From contig JAUXLO010000006.1 in assembly GCA_030623665.1 (NCBI GenBank), forward strand, positions 1 through 15,701: a stretch of DNA of 15,701 nt, given 5' to 3'. The position numbers were made by a program, and so were the translations under genes. Positions 6,781 through 13,648 of the stretch are shown here, one piece after another (within the stretch, counting starts at the first letter, position 1; the number at the start of each line of letters is the position of its first letter). Source of the DNA: Planctomycetota bacterium. Lineage in GTDB: Bacteria; Planctomycetota; Brocadiia; Brocadiales; Bathyanammoxibiaceae. Under the pieces are notes generated by a model. That model worked only from the letters and a program-made list of their open reading frames with translations. It searched no databases and was not told where the DNA came from.

Positions 6781-7956
6781 TTAGCCTCTCTTTCTCATGG
6801 ACTTCGGAGTATATATACAGTAGGGTTCCTCTGCCATGTAATCTCCGGTCTCATAGAATGCCCTTGCGCGGCAGCCCTCGCATATCTTTTTATACTCACA
6901 GGCCCCGCACTTTCCTCCCAGGAGGTCTACATTGCGCAGTTTAGTAAAGACCTTTGAGCCACGCCATATCTCGGCCAGGCTCTGGGTTCGCACATTGCCG
7001 GAGGTAACCGGGAGATATCCGCAGGGGAAGACCTCGCCCTTATGCGACACGAAACATACGCCGGTTCCCGCCAGGCATCCCCTGGTCATGGCGGCCATGG
7101 CCGCCGGCGCACCGCCCGGGTGTCCGCCCGGATGTCCACCGCCTGCATGCCCACCCCTCGGCACCATCATAGAGGGGTCATTCGGCATGCCCGACTCTGC
7201 CGCCTTCTCCCTTACAATCCTAAAGTAATGGGGGGCACAAGTGGCCTTGGTCTGAATCCTTGCCTTTCTCGCCAGTTCGTAGAACAGATGCAGGCTTTCC
7301 TCGTACTTTTCGGCACTCAGCATCTGGTCTTCCGCTATCTCCACTCCACAGCCCACGGGCACCAGCATAAAGATATGAAGGGCGTCCGCCCCAAGCGAAA
7401 CGGCCAGGTTGTACACGTCTCTGAGTTGATGGACATTGTGCTTTGCGATGGTAGAATTTACCTGCATGCTCATACCGAGCTTTTTGAGGTGCTTAAAGCC
7501 CTCAATGGCACGGTCAAACGAGCCGGGAAGCTTGCGGAATTCGTCATGTGTCTCAGCGTCCGCACCGTCAAAGCTGATGGATACACGCTGTACCCCGGCA
7601 TCGACGATGCGTCTCGCAACGGTCTCGTCTACCAGTGTGCCGTTGGTCGCAAGGGCCACCTTGAGTCCTTTAGACCTTGCGTAACGGGCTATCTCGAAGA
7701 TATCCGGACGGTAAAGAGGTTCACCGCCGCTTAGAACCAGTATCGGACTGCCCAGGGTTGCCAGGTCGTCTATAAAAGAAAACGCCTCCTCAGTGCTGAG
7801 GTCATCCTCGGCCAACTCCTTTGCCACGTCCAGCCTTCTGCAGTGTATGCACTCAAGGTTGCATGCAGCGGTCGTTTCCCAAAAAAGAAGCCGCAGTTGA
7901 AACTTATCTGCGGACCTCTTGGCGGCCTCCTGGACCGGGGCAGCTCCTTCATTCAT
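6781..7956 (-). CDS. ahbD: AhbD-like radical SAM/SPASM protein (Fe-coproporphyrin III decarboxylase / haem b synthase family)
   Basis: AhbD oxidatively decarboxylates two propionates of Fe-coproporphyrin III to give haem b in the sirohaem-dependent pathway of anaerobes. The 391-residue protein has the radical SAM cysteines C32, C36 and C39 (ACNLECIHC), the SAM-contact GGEP (77-80), and a C-terminal SPASM-type set C294, C301, C312, C350, C353, C359, C362 and C380. Family-typical blocks are WETTAACNL, KATCAPHYFRI (237-247), MTRGCLAGTGVCF and GGKCGACEYKKICEGCRARAF. The related NirJ of haem d1 synthesis is the main alternative. A Gly/His-rich loop at about 266-285, just before MTRGC, is unusual. 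GGAGGG stands upstream of the ATG. AhbA, AhbB and AhbC are not in the window, so the role in haem b synthesis rests on similarity alone. Confidence 0.82.
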   Translation of the reverse strand: MNEGAAPVQEAAKRSADKFQLRLLFWETTAACNLECIHCRRLDVAKELAEDDLSTEEAFSFIDDLATLGSPILVLSGGEPLYRPDIFEIARYARSKGLKVALATNGTLVDETVARRIVDAGVQRVSISFDGADAETHDEFRKLPGSFDRAIEGFKHLKKLGMSMQVNSTIAKHNVHQLRDVYNLAVSLGADALHIFMLVPVGCGVEIAEDQMLSAEKYEESLHLFYELARKARIQTKATCAPHYFRIVREKAAESGMPNDPSMMVPRGGHAGGGHPGGHPGGAPAAMAAMTRGCLAGTGVCFVSHKGEVFPCGYLPVTSGNVRTQSLAEIWRGSKVFTKLRNVDLLGGKCGACEYKKICEGCRARAFYETGDYMAEEPYCIYTPKSMRKRG

Positions 7957-8013
7957 CTAACGTCTCCCTCCTCTACCGTCTTCCGGGTGTCGTCTCAAGC
8001 CTTAAGATTGTTT

Positions 8014-8036
8014 GTCGCCGATATCCTATCGGCGGC
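8014..8036. other. Strong stem-loop between the glutaredoxin-like gene and ahbD
   Basis: CGCCGATA-TCC-TATCGGCG (8016-8034) is a perfect 8-bp stem with a 3-base loop. A G-T wobble and one more G-C pair extend it to 8014-8036. It begins 10 bases after the stop of the glutaredoxin-like gene, reading leftward. No T-run follows on the minus strand, so it looks more like an RNA processing, stability or attenuation element than a full terminator. It would let the two genes be expressed at different levels. Confidence 0.5.
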
Positions 8037-8046
8037 TTTATACGCC

Positions 8047-8262
8047 TCAGGTGCCCCCAAAACCTACCGTTACCTTCCCACCCTCTACGATTACCGGTAC
8101 CTCTCTGCGGCCGGCTGAAAACTCCAGCATCCGCTCCATCGCCTGCAGGTCCTTCTTCACATTTATATATTCCACAGAGACACCGCGCCCGGCATAGTCG
8201 TCTCTGGCACTGGTTGTATAAGGGCAGTCGTCTTTTCCGAATATTATTACCCGTCCCACCAT
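8047..8262 (-). CDS. Small glutaredoxin-like protein with CPYT motif (cysteine form of a Uxx-star-like family)
   Basis: A 71-residue thioredoxin-fold protein. It has strand VIIFGK, active site DDCPYT with C13, the stretch ARDDYAGRGVSVEYINV, the cis-proline segment EVPVIVE (P56 after V55) and the end VTVGFGGT. The active site is C-x-x-T, so only one cysteine is present. Glutathionylation or monothiol redox chemistry is expected rather than classic dithiol reduction. From memory, the sequence fits the glutaredoxin-like Uxx-star (seleno)protein family, some members of which carry selenocysteine at this position; here the codon is TGC. AAAGGAG lies just before the ATG. The gene precedes ahbD by 90 bases, so thiol or Fe-S support for that enzyme is possible, though only position suggests it. 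Confidence 0.82.
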   Translation of the reverse strand: MVGRVIIFGKDDCPYTTSARDDYAGRGVSVEYINVKKDLQAMERMLEFSAGRREVPVIVEGGKVTVGFGGT

Positions 8263-8395
8263 ACCGCTCCTTTATTCGAATATTGTGGATTCATATTCCC
8301 CGGCCCTCTTGTTGTCTCACTAATATCCAGACACTTTATCATACAATATTCTGAGGATTTTCGTATAACCAAAAATACCGGGCAATCGGCGGCTC

Positions 8396-8419
8396 AAAAA
8401 AGGTGTCTCCGCACATACC
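8396..8419 (-). terminator. Possible intrinsic terminator after the TPR gene
   Basis: One base after the TPR stop codon, GGTATGTGCGGAGACACC (8402-8419, minus strand) can fold into an imperfect short stem and is followed directly by six T residues (8396-8401). The T-run is good but the stem is poor. If real, it separates the GH99-TPR pair from the downstream genes. Confidence 0.35.
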
Positions 8420-8420
8420 G

Positions 8421-9410
8421 TTACCGTCTCCTCCAGAAGAAGATCAGGCACACCAGTACAACGAGGCCTACCCAGACCTGGGCCACAAATGTGTATGCGA
8501 TCAGGCCCAAAAACACCTTACCCACCAGCGAGCCGCCCCACAAGGTCCTTAGACCCCCTTCTTCGGCCTCCTTCTTTTTGACAACTCTTCGCTTGAACTT
8601 TTTCTTCTCAGCTCGTTTCTCGGGTTTCTTTGTGACTTTCTCTTTTTTCTTTGGTTTTATCTTTTTTACACGGGCCTTTTTTTCTGTCTCTGCTTTCTTC
8701 GTTTCGCGACCTGACGTGCGGAATCCCTCGTCTGCCCATTCCCTACTTTCAAGTTTCTCATCCCTCGGTTTTTTTGCCCAGGTCTCACCCTCTAGCTTCC
8801 TTTCCGCCGGCTTCTCCACCCACTCCCTGCTCTCAAGTTTCCTATCTCCCGGTCTTTTATCCCAGGCCTCACTCTCCAGCCGCCTGCTCTCACGCAGCTT
8901 ATCCTTTGCAGACGGCTTTTTTTTGGTACGTGTCACCCTGGAAGGTTCTTTTTTACGAGCCTTTTCTTTCTTCGCGGTGGGCTTTTTCGCTGTGCGAGGC
9001 CTTTCCACCTTTGTCTTACTCAGGTTGTTATACCTATCAAACTCCTTCTGTGCCTCCTCCTTCTTACCCAGCCTTCGGTAGGCCAGCCCCATGGCGTAAT
9101 GCACCTTGGCGTAGTCCGGTTTTAGCTTTATTACCTTCTTATAATAATGGAGCGCCTTCTTGTAGTCTTTCTTAAGGAAGTATGAGTTGCCCAGCCCAAA
9201 ATTAGATGAGGCGTCCTTGATGTTATGCTCAAGCGCCAGGTTAAACTCATCAATTGCCTCATCATATTTGCCCGCACCGTAGAATTTGTTGCCCGCGTTG
9301 AAGTGCTCGATGGCATCGTCTTTAGTAACATCATGCCTGGCATGGACCGGTGGATTACCGGCGAACATACTCACGGCTATTAATAACAGTAACATTGAGA
9401 CCTTACGCAT
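8421..9410 (-). CDS. Exported TPR protein with Lys-rich region, Trp-containing 14-residue repeats and C-terminal membrane anchor
   Basis: The 329-residue product starts with a Sec signal peptide (cut probably after VHA, residue 24). About three tetratricopeptide repeats follow at residues 30-133 (AIEHFNAGNKFYGAGKYDEA, ASSNFGLGNSYFLKKDYKKA, AKVHYAMGLAYRRLGKKEEA). Residues 134-283 are extremely rich in Lys, Arg and Glu. Within them, residues 176-229 hold four 14-residue repeats with a Trp at 183, 197, 211 and 225. A single hydrophobic span at about 299-325 ends in WRRR. The layout suggests an envelope scaffold: the TPR part binds a partner, the charged linker spans distance or binds polyanions such as wall or lipid phosphates, and the tail anchors it in the inner membrane. 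No specific function is known. AGAGGA for its ATG lies inside the end of the upstream gene, only 2 bases away, so the two are coupled. Confidence 0.82.
   Translation of the reverse strand: MRKVSMLLLLIAVSMFAGNPPVHARHDVTKDDAIEHFNAGNKFYGAGKYDEAIDEFNLALEHNIKDASSNFGLGNSYFLKKDYKKALHYYKKVIKLKPDYAKVHYAMGLAYRRLGKKEEAQKEFDRYNNLSKTKVERPRTAKKPTAKKEKARKKEPSRVTRTKKKPSAKDKLRESRRLESEAWDKRPGDRKLESREWVEKPAERKLEGETWAKKPRDEKLESREWADEGFRTSGRETKKAETEKKARVKKIKPKKKEKVTKKPEKRAEKKKFKRRVVKKKEAEEGGLRTLWGGSLVGKVFLGLIAYTFVAQVWVGLVVLVCLIFFWRRR
8724..8885 (-). repeat. Four tandem 14-residue coding repeats in the TPR protein
   Basis: The repeats begin RRLESEAWDKRPGD, RKLESREWVEKPAE, RKLEGETWAKKPRD and EKLESREWADEG. LE is fixed at positions 3-4 and Trp at position 8, and KP recurs at 11-12. 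The 42-base period is exact, so the array grew by tandem duplication and then diverged. Confidence 0.8.
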
Positions 9411-9412
9411 AG

Positions 9413-10600
9413 CTAATCCTCTACGGCCCCCTTTAGCGCCTCGAGGAACCGGGGGCCAAACTCATCCGTGGGCTCTATGGCTCCACTCTCGAACCATTCG
9501 TTAAAACCGTATATGGATATCCAGTTGCCACGGCCTTCGGCCTGTCTCTTTGCCAGACGTATAGACTGATAGAATCTGTCGGGGTCCATCTTTAGCAACC
9601 TGTTCTGGCCGTGACGGAAGGCCCTATCGTCAAACCCCGGGATTGCCGAAGGAATAAAGACAAACCCCTGTTCCCTTCCTGCAGCGTTCCAGAGAGCGTA
9701 ACCCGCCTGAACCCTGTCCAGGTATTTTTCCCAGTTCCCAACCTCGCCGGGTGCAAATGTGTCTCCCAGGAGCGGGGCTACGGCGTCCAGTGTTCTCAGT
9801 ATAGCGGTGTCAACGGGCGGCCCTTCCGATTCGTACACGTCTTCTCCCAGACTGACCCAGAATATGTCCCGTTGTGACCTATCTTCTACCTCATACAATA
9901 CGTCCTGCAGCTCTATTCCGCTTTCCTTTAACATATTTTCCAGGGCATCCTTCGCCTTCCACACCATGACCACCGGCCTGCCGTTTAGCTTGAAATAGCT
10001 CGGGTGGTCAAAATATCTTTCGTTAGCATAGAGGATGTCCTCTACAAATGCCTCTTTAATATTATTATACCCGATTTCCTGCGCCTCTTGTATCAGGGCC
10101 CGTTCCGTCTCGTACACCAGTAAGAATTTTATGTCTTCGATCGACGGGGCGGCTAATAGTCCCTCCCTAAGGGCAGCGTCTATCTCGTCGTTGTCCAATT
10201 GAGGCCCCCTTTCCCCAGGGCCGGACCAAGACACCTCAAAGAGGCTTATTCCGTGCTCTGTGGCCCATTTTATGTGCCGTTCGGCAATATCGGGGTCACT
10301 GGAGGAATACTCTCCAAGGACAGGCGACAAGCCGTGGCCGTGCTTCCACATGTCTCTTTCACCAGGGAGCAGCCCCCACCAGATATAATACAGGGCCCCT
10401 ACTATAAATTCTTGCTGCCCTTTTTGCCCTTGACGCAATCCTCTAGGGGGCCCTTCTTGCCCCAAGTGTACTACTGCTCCAGACAGATATGTTTCCCCTT
10501 TCCCTTCAGGTGCCGGGGCTCCTTCGCCCATGCACGAAGAGATGACCAGAAAAAGGCAGTAAAAACCTATGCCAAACCTACCAATAGACATTCCAGCCAC
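9413..10600 (-). CDS. GH99-like domain lipoprotein
   Basis: A lipoprotein of 395 residues: the signal peptide ends in a lipobox ISSC (C23), followed by a Gly/Pro-rich linker to about residue 60. The catalytic-type domain runs from ALYYIWW (69-75) through HIKWATEHGISLFEVSWSG (109-127) and IKFLLVYE (157-164) to the end. FNEWFESGAIEP at 366-377 matches the signature of GH99 endo-alpha-mannosidases and the related WbsX-type domain. Its two glutamates three residues apart (E368, E371) occupy the places of the GH99 catalytic pair. It probably cleaves or handles a mannose-like glycan at the envelope; the substrate is unknown. The longest frame begins at GTG 10600, with AAGGTGG four bases upstream; an in-frame ATG at 10591 is the alternative start. 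It ends 2 bases before the TPR gene. Confidence 0.83.
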   Translation of the reverse strand: MAGMSIGRFGIGFYCLFLVISSCMGEGAPAPEGKGETYLSGAVVHLGQEGPPRGLRQGQKGQQEFIVGALYYIWWGLLPGERDMWKHGHGLSPVLGEYSSSDPDIAERHIKWATEHGISLFEVSWSGPGERGPQLDNDEIDAALREGLLAAPSIEDIKFLLVYETERALIQEAQEIGYNNIKEAFVEDILYANERYFDHPSYFKLNGRPVVMVWKAKDALENMLKESGIELQDVLYEVEDRSQRDIFWVSLGEDVYESEGPPVDTAILRTLDAVAPLLGDTFAPGEVGNWEKYLDRVQAGYALWNAAGREQGFVFIPSAIPGFDDRAFRHGQNRLLKMDPDRFYQSIRLAKRQAEGRGNWISIYGFNEWFESGAIEPTDEFGPRFLEALKGAVED

Positions 10601-10618
10601 AAATCCACCTTATAAATA

Positions 10619-10646
10619 ATTATAGCTCACGGCTTTGCACTGAAAA
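10619..10646 (-). promoter_or_regulatory. Probable promoter of the GH99-TPR pair, with overlapping dyad
   Basis: On the minus strand a perfect TATAAT (10619-10624) stands 16 bases after TTTTCA (10641-10646), four of six matches to TTGACA. The start would be near 10612, giving a leader of about 12 bases that contains AAGGTGG. GGCTTT and AAAGCC arms (10631-10636 and 10645-10650) form a dyad across the spacer and -35 box, a possible operator. Confidence 0.45.
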
Positions 10647-10738
10647 AGCCAAAAATTTACAACCTGCGGCCCATGAATAAAGCCCATACAAAATGTTAAC
10701 GTATTTTATAGGGACATGCTGCAGCGTACCCCTGCACC

Positions 10739-11809
10739 TTATAAACAAATGTTATTGACCCTGAACCACCTTTCGGGGTCTACCTTCAGTTCCCCAAGTA
10801 TCTCTTGCACATAGTCCCGCAGTGAATGGCTCGGATTCCAGCCCAGCTCTCTCCTGGCCTTCCCCGTGTTAAAGCAGTACCGGAGGAGGGAGTGGTCTAC
10901 CATCCACGGCTTAAAGAAATAATCCCGGCCGGTCCTAAAGTAGCGTAGGCAATTAGTGGCATAAACACCTCCTTTAAGGAGCTGACTCGGCAGGGTAGCT
11001 GGACGTGAGTCGCTGCTTTTTCCGTAGAGACCCTGAGAGACGATTCCGTAGAGCTCTGCATAAGAGAGGCAATCCTCCTCTGAAAGTATGTAGACCGAGC
11101 CGGAGGATATGCGATCTCTGAGTGCCACCATCCTCTCAAGACCGTCGAGTACGTCCTCTATGTGAATATAGGATATACACCCGCAGCCGCCACCCGGCAG
11201 AAACCTTGAACCAATGTCTTTCTTGTAGATGGATGCTATCTGATGGGCCACCGGTATTAGTCTGCACTCAAGCGCATACACCCCGGCCAGCCGCACGATG
11301 AAGACCCTCAGACAATCCTTGAAACCAATGGCCACTTCCTCGGCGCGGCGCTTTGATTTACCATATTCCAGTAGAGAACCAAGTGGCGAAGACTCATCGA
11401 GCCTTCCATGTGAATCAGCGCCGGAATCCTTTACGTTAAGACCCTTCATGACGGCGGTGCTGCTGGTAAAGATAAAGGCCCCAACTTCCTCGAACTCAGC
11501 CAGTGCCTCAAGGAGGTTTCTCGTGCCCTCCTCGTTTACCTTTACATACAGGGGGTCCCTCTTGTTGGAGAAGTCGTAGTATGCGGCGAGGTGGAATACA
11601 CAGTCGAGCCTTGGGCCGAACCGTGACCTGACATCTTTTAGTACATCAAAGAGCCCCTCTCTGTCGGCGATATCAATACGATAGCTGTGGGTGCAGGCAC
11701 TGTCAGCGGGGCCGGGGACCCTGTCGAGGCCGATTACCCGGTCACTTGAGAGCCTCTTGACGAGGGCAGTGCCGATAAAGCCGCTTGAACCCGTAATAAG
11801 TATGTTCAA
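10739..11809 (-). CDS. NAD-dependent epimerase/dehydratase, extended SDR family
   Basis: Extended short-chain dehydrogenase of 356 residues from the start chosen here. It has the NAD(P)-binding TGSSGFIG near its N-terminus, D of IDIAD, HLAAYYD, the catalytic Ser in FTSST, and Y-x3-K in YGKSK. SYIHIEDV in the C-terminal part is typical of nucleotide-sugar epimerases and related sterol-type dehydrogenases. It could act on UDP/GDP-sugars or a lipid; no further specificity can be read. The longest frame opens at ATG 11860, but that codon overlaps the -10 box TAGAAT (11859-11864). TTG at 11809 has AGGAAGG five bases upstream (11815-11821) and gives the classic start NILITGSSGFIG, so I prefer it. 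The gene is divergent from tilS and is followed by a 138-base gap with no clear terminator. Confidence 0.85.
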   Translation of the reverse strand: MNILITGSSGFIGTALVKRLSSDRVIGLDRVPGPADSACTHSYRIDIADREGLFDVLKDVRSRFGPRLDCVFHLAAYYDFSNKRDPLYVKVNEEGTRNLLEALAEFEEVGAFIFTSSTAVMKGLNVKDSGADSHGRLDESSPLGSLLEYGKSKRRAEEVAIGFKDCLRVFIVRLAGVYALECRLIPVAHQIASIYKKDIGSRFLPGGGCGCISYIHIEDVLDGLERMVALRDRISSGSVYILSEEDCLSYAELYGIVSQGLYGKSSDSRPATLPSQLLKGGVYATNCLRYFRTGRDYFFKPWMVDHSLLRYCFNTGKARRELGWNPSHSLRDYVQEILGELKVDPERWFRVNNICL

Positions 11810-11858
11810 GATTGCCTTCCTATCTGCAGAGACCGCCGGATAGTCGCGCCCGAAATCC

Positions 11859-11886
11859 ATTCTAAGTCGTAAGTACTTGAAGTCAA
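11859..11886 (-). promoter_or_regulatory. Promoter of the epimerase gene
   Basis: On the minus strand TTGACT (11881-11886), a 16-base spacer and TAGAAT (11859-11864), each five of six to consensus. Transcription would start near 11852, with a leader of about 40 bases to the TTG at 11809. The longer frame's ATG at 11860 would lie inside the -10 box, hence upstream of the transcript. Confidence 0.6.
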
Positions 11887-11899
11887 ATAGTTTCTTGGC

Positions 11900-11928
11900 T
11901 TGACTTGGATTCTCCTTGGGGTTATAGT
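11900..11928 (+). promoter_or_regulatory. Promoter of tilS
   Basis: TTGACT (11900-11905), a 17-base spacer and TATAGT (11923-11928), each five of six to consensus. The start would be near 11935, just before the ribosome site GGGAGGAGGT (11938-11947). The TTG at 11905 that opens the longest frame falls in the -35 box and cannot be the start. Confidence 0.65.
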
Positions 11929-11955
11929 CCAGCCTATGGGAGGAGGTTTGCAGGT

Positions 11956-13410
11956 GTGAAAGGCCTGGGGTTGGAAAATCGGGTAAGGGACACGATTAGG
12001 CGCTGCGACCTGTTAAGGCCCGGAGATAACGTTATCATCGGGGTCTCCGGAGGGCCTGATTCCGTCGCCCTGTTGCACATACTCGTTGAATTGACCAGGA
12101 ACCTGGGATGGGGTTGCGGACTGCACGTGGCCCACGTCAACCACAAGCTTCGCGGCGAGGAATCCCGGGAAGACGAACGCTTCGTCCGAGAGCTGGCAGC
12201 GTCGCTGGGACTTGAGTGTACCGTGAAGGAGGTGGACGTGAGGGGGTTTTCGTCTGACAAAAAATGCTCCATAGAAACCGCGGCCAGGAAACTCAGATAT
12301 GTCTTCTTTGAGGAACTGGCCGCTAAAATCTCGGCTACACGGGTGGCCGTGGGCCATACGGCGGACGATAACACGGAGACAGTGCTGCACCGCATCGTAA
12401 GGGGTACGGGCCTGCTGGGCCTGGGAGGCATAAGACCGTCGCGCAGACTGTCGCCCGCCTCAAAGGCGATGCTGGTGAGGCCGCTCCTGCACACCTGGAG
12501 GCGTGACATACTCTCATATCTCAAGGAAAAGGGCCTGGAATATCGAACCGATTCGTCCAACCTGCGACCCGAAAATCTGCGCAACCGCATCAGGCTTGAG
12601 CTCCTTCCGCTGCTGGAGGAGAAATACAACCCGCAAATAAAAGAGGCCCTAACCAGGCTGGGCGACATAGCGGGCAGGAGCAATGATTTTCTGCAGTCCA
12701 GGATAGGCAAGATTGTGGAGGCAAACCTGAGGCAGGACGGGTCTAACGCCTGCTCCTTTGAGGCCGACCTGCTAAGACACCACCCGCCCTTCTTCCAGCA
12801 TTTTTTCCTGAAGGAGGTCTTTTCCAGGGCTGGTATCCCACTCGGGAAGATGGACTACGGACACTACAACAGGGTGGTGGAGATGGTGGAGAACGACAAG
12901 ACCACTTATAGACAGATAGAACTCCCGGGCAAATATACGGCGAGCCTGGAAGGCGATATGCTCTGCTTTAAAAGGACCTCCACCCTGCAGCGCACACGGG
13001 CCCCGTTATTTGAGCCGTCTGAGCCGGTGAAACTGAACGTCCCCGGCACTACAAAACTTCCCGGCGGCAGGGAAATCAGGGCTGAGATTATCGCCGTTGA
13101 GGCCGATACCCTTGAGAGATTCAGGGCCGGGAAGACACCTGATGAGGAGCTTCTGGACGCCGACAAGGTGGGCAAGAGGCTGTATATCCGCAACCGCATG
13201 GAGGGCGACAGGTTCTGGCCCCTGGGCGTCGGAGGTGAAAAAAAGCTGAAGGATTTCCTTATAGACTCAAAGACCCCCAGGTGGGAAAGGGATGACATAC
13301 CCATTGTCACCTCAGACACCCACCCCGTCTGGGTGGTAGGGCTGAGGATAGACGAGAGGGCGAAGATTACCCCGGAGACCAGGAGGGCGCTGAAGTTGTC
13401 GGTATGTTAA
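11956..13410 (+). CDS. tilS: tRNA(Ile)-lysidine synthetase
   Basis: TilS attaches lysine to C34 of tRNA-Ile(CAU) using ATP, so that the tRNA reads AUA instead of AUG; it is essential in most bacteria and absent from archaea. From GTG 11956 the protein has 484 residues, a usual length. The PP-loop ATP-pyrophosphatase motif SGGPDS is at 31-36, preceded by LLRPGDNVIIGV. HVNHKLRGEES, GHTADDNTETVLHRIVRGTG and RPLL follow in family order, as does RTDSSN-x6-RNRIR in the substrate domain. The C-terminal TilS domain carries NRMEGDRFWPLGVGGEKKLKDF. GTG 11956 has a strong GGAGGAGGT nine bases upstream, and the promoter position excludes the longer TTG start at 11905. It stands alone, with no ftsH or hpt gene behind it in the window. 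Confidence 0.95.
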   Translation: MKGLGLENRVRDTIRRCDLLRPGDNVIIGVSGGPDSVALLHILVELTRNLGWGCGLHVAHVNHKLRGEESREDERFVRELAASLGLECTVKEVDVRGFSSDKKCSIETAARKLRYVFFEELAAKISATRVAVGHTADDNTETVLHRIVRGTGLLGLGGIRPSRRLSPASKAMLVRPLLHTWRRDILSYLKEKGLEYRTDSSNLRPENLRNRIRLELLPLLEEKYNPQIKEALTRLGDIAGRSNDFLQSRIGKIVEANLRQDGSNACSFEADLLRHHPPFFQHFFLKEVFSRAGIPLGKMDYGHYNRVVEMVENDKTTYRQIELPGKYTASLEGDMLCFKRTSTLQRTRAPLFEPSEPVKLNVPGTTKLPGGREIRAEIIAVEADTLERFRAGKTPDEELLDADKVGKRLYIRNRMEGDRFWPLGVGGEKKLKDFLIDSKTPRWERDDIPIVTSDTHPVWVVGLRIDERAKITPETRRALKLSVC

Positions 13411-13586
13411 GGAAGAACCTTACCATCCTCTATAGTTCCCCCATTCATGTGGCTAATGGAGCATAGCGTCGGAGCTTGTACTTGCCAATCGGGAGTCTAG
13501 ATCTTAACTCCTCGCTACCCAACAACCTACAAAACACTGTTATGCAAAATGCAAAGTAGATTTCCCTGTAACGCTTGAGCCTGTAT

Positions 13587-13595
13587 TGCTATAAT
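13587..13595 (+). promoter_or_regulatory. Extended -10 promoter for the pentapeptide-repeat genes
   Basis: TGCTATAAT is a perfect extended -10 element in the AT-rich 238-base gap after tilS. No good -35 box stands 16-18 bases upstream, as is common for extended -10 promoters. Transcription would start near 13602, 47 bases before the first ATG. The rest of the gap (13411-13586) holds only weak hairpins, such as GGAGT/ACTCC at 13492-13511, and no gene that I can support. Confidence 0.5.
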
Positions 13596-13648
13596 TCTAG
13601 CGTATATTGCGGCGTGACACATTATAGATGAAATAGGGGAAGTTGAGA

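Noticed and set aside
7042..7734. 230-residue plus-strand frame across the AhbD-like gene
   Set aside because: It is antisense to a clearly conserved gene, has no recognisable motif or ribosome site, and results from the GC-rich codon pattern.
8220..8230. Selenocysteine (TGA) in the CPYT active site
   Set aside because: The codon for residue 13 reads TGC on the minus strand, so it is ordinary cysteine.
8491..9175. Two Phe/Ser/Pro-rich plus-strand frames over the TPR gene
   Set aside because: They are the complement of Lys/Glu-rich codons in the real gene; their composition is explained by that alone.
11934..12710. 258-residue minus-strand frame across tilS
   Set aside because: It has no domain and lies fully antisense to an unmistakable tilS with its own promoter and ribosome site.
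13411..13586. tRNA or small RNA gene in the gap after tilS
   Set aside because: No T-loop consensus, no cloverleaf and no hairpin with T-run; only short stems that could be chance.
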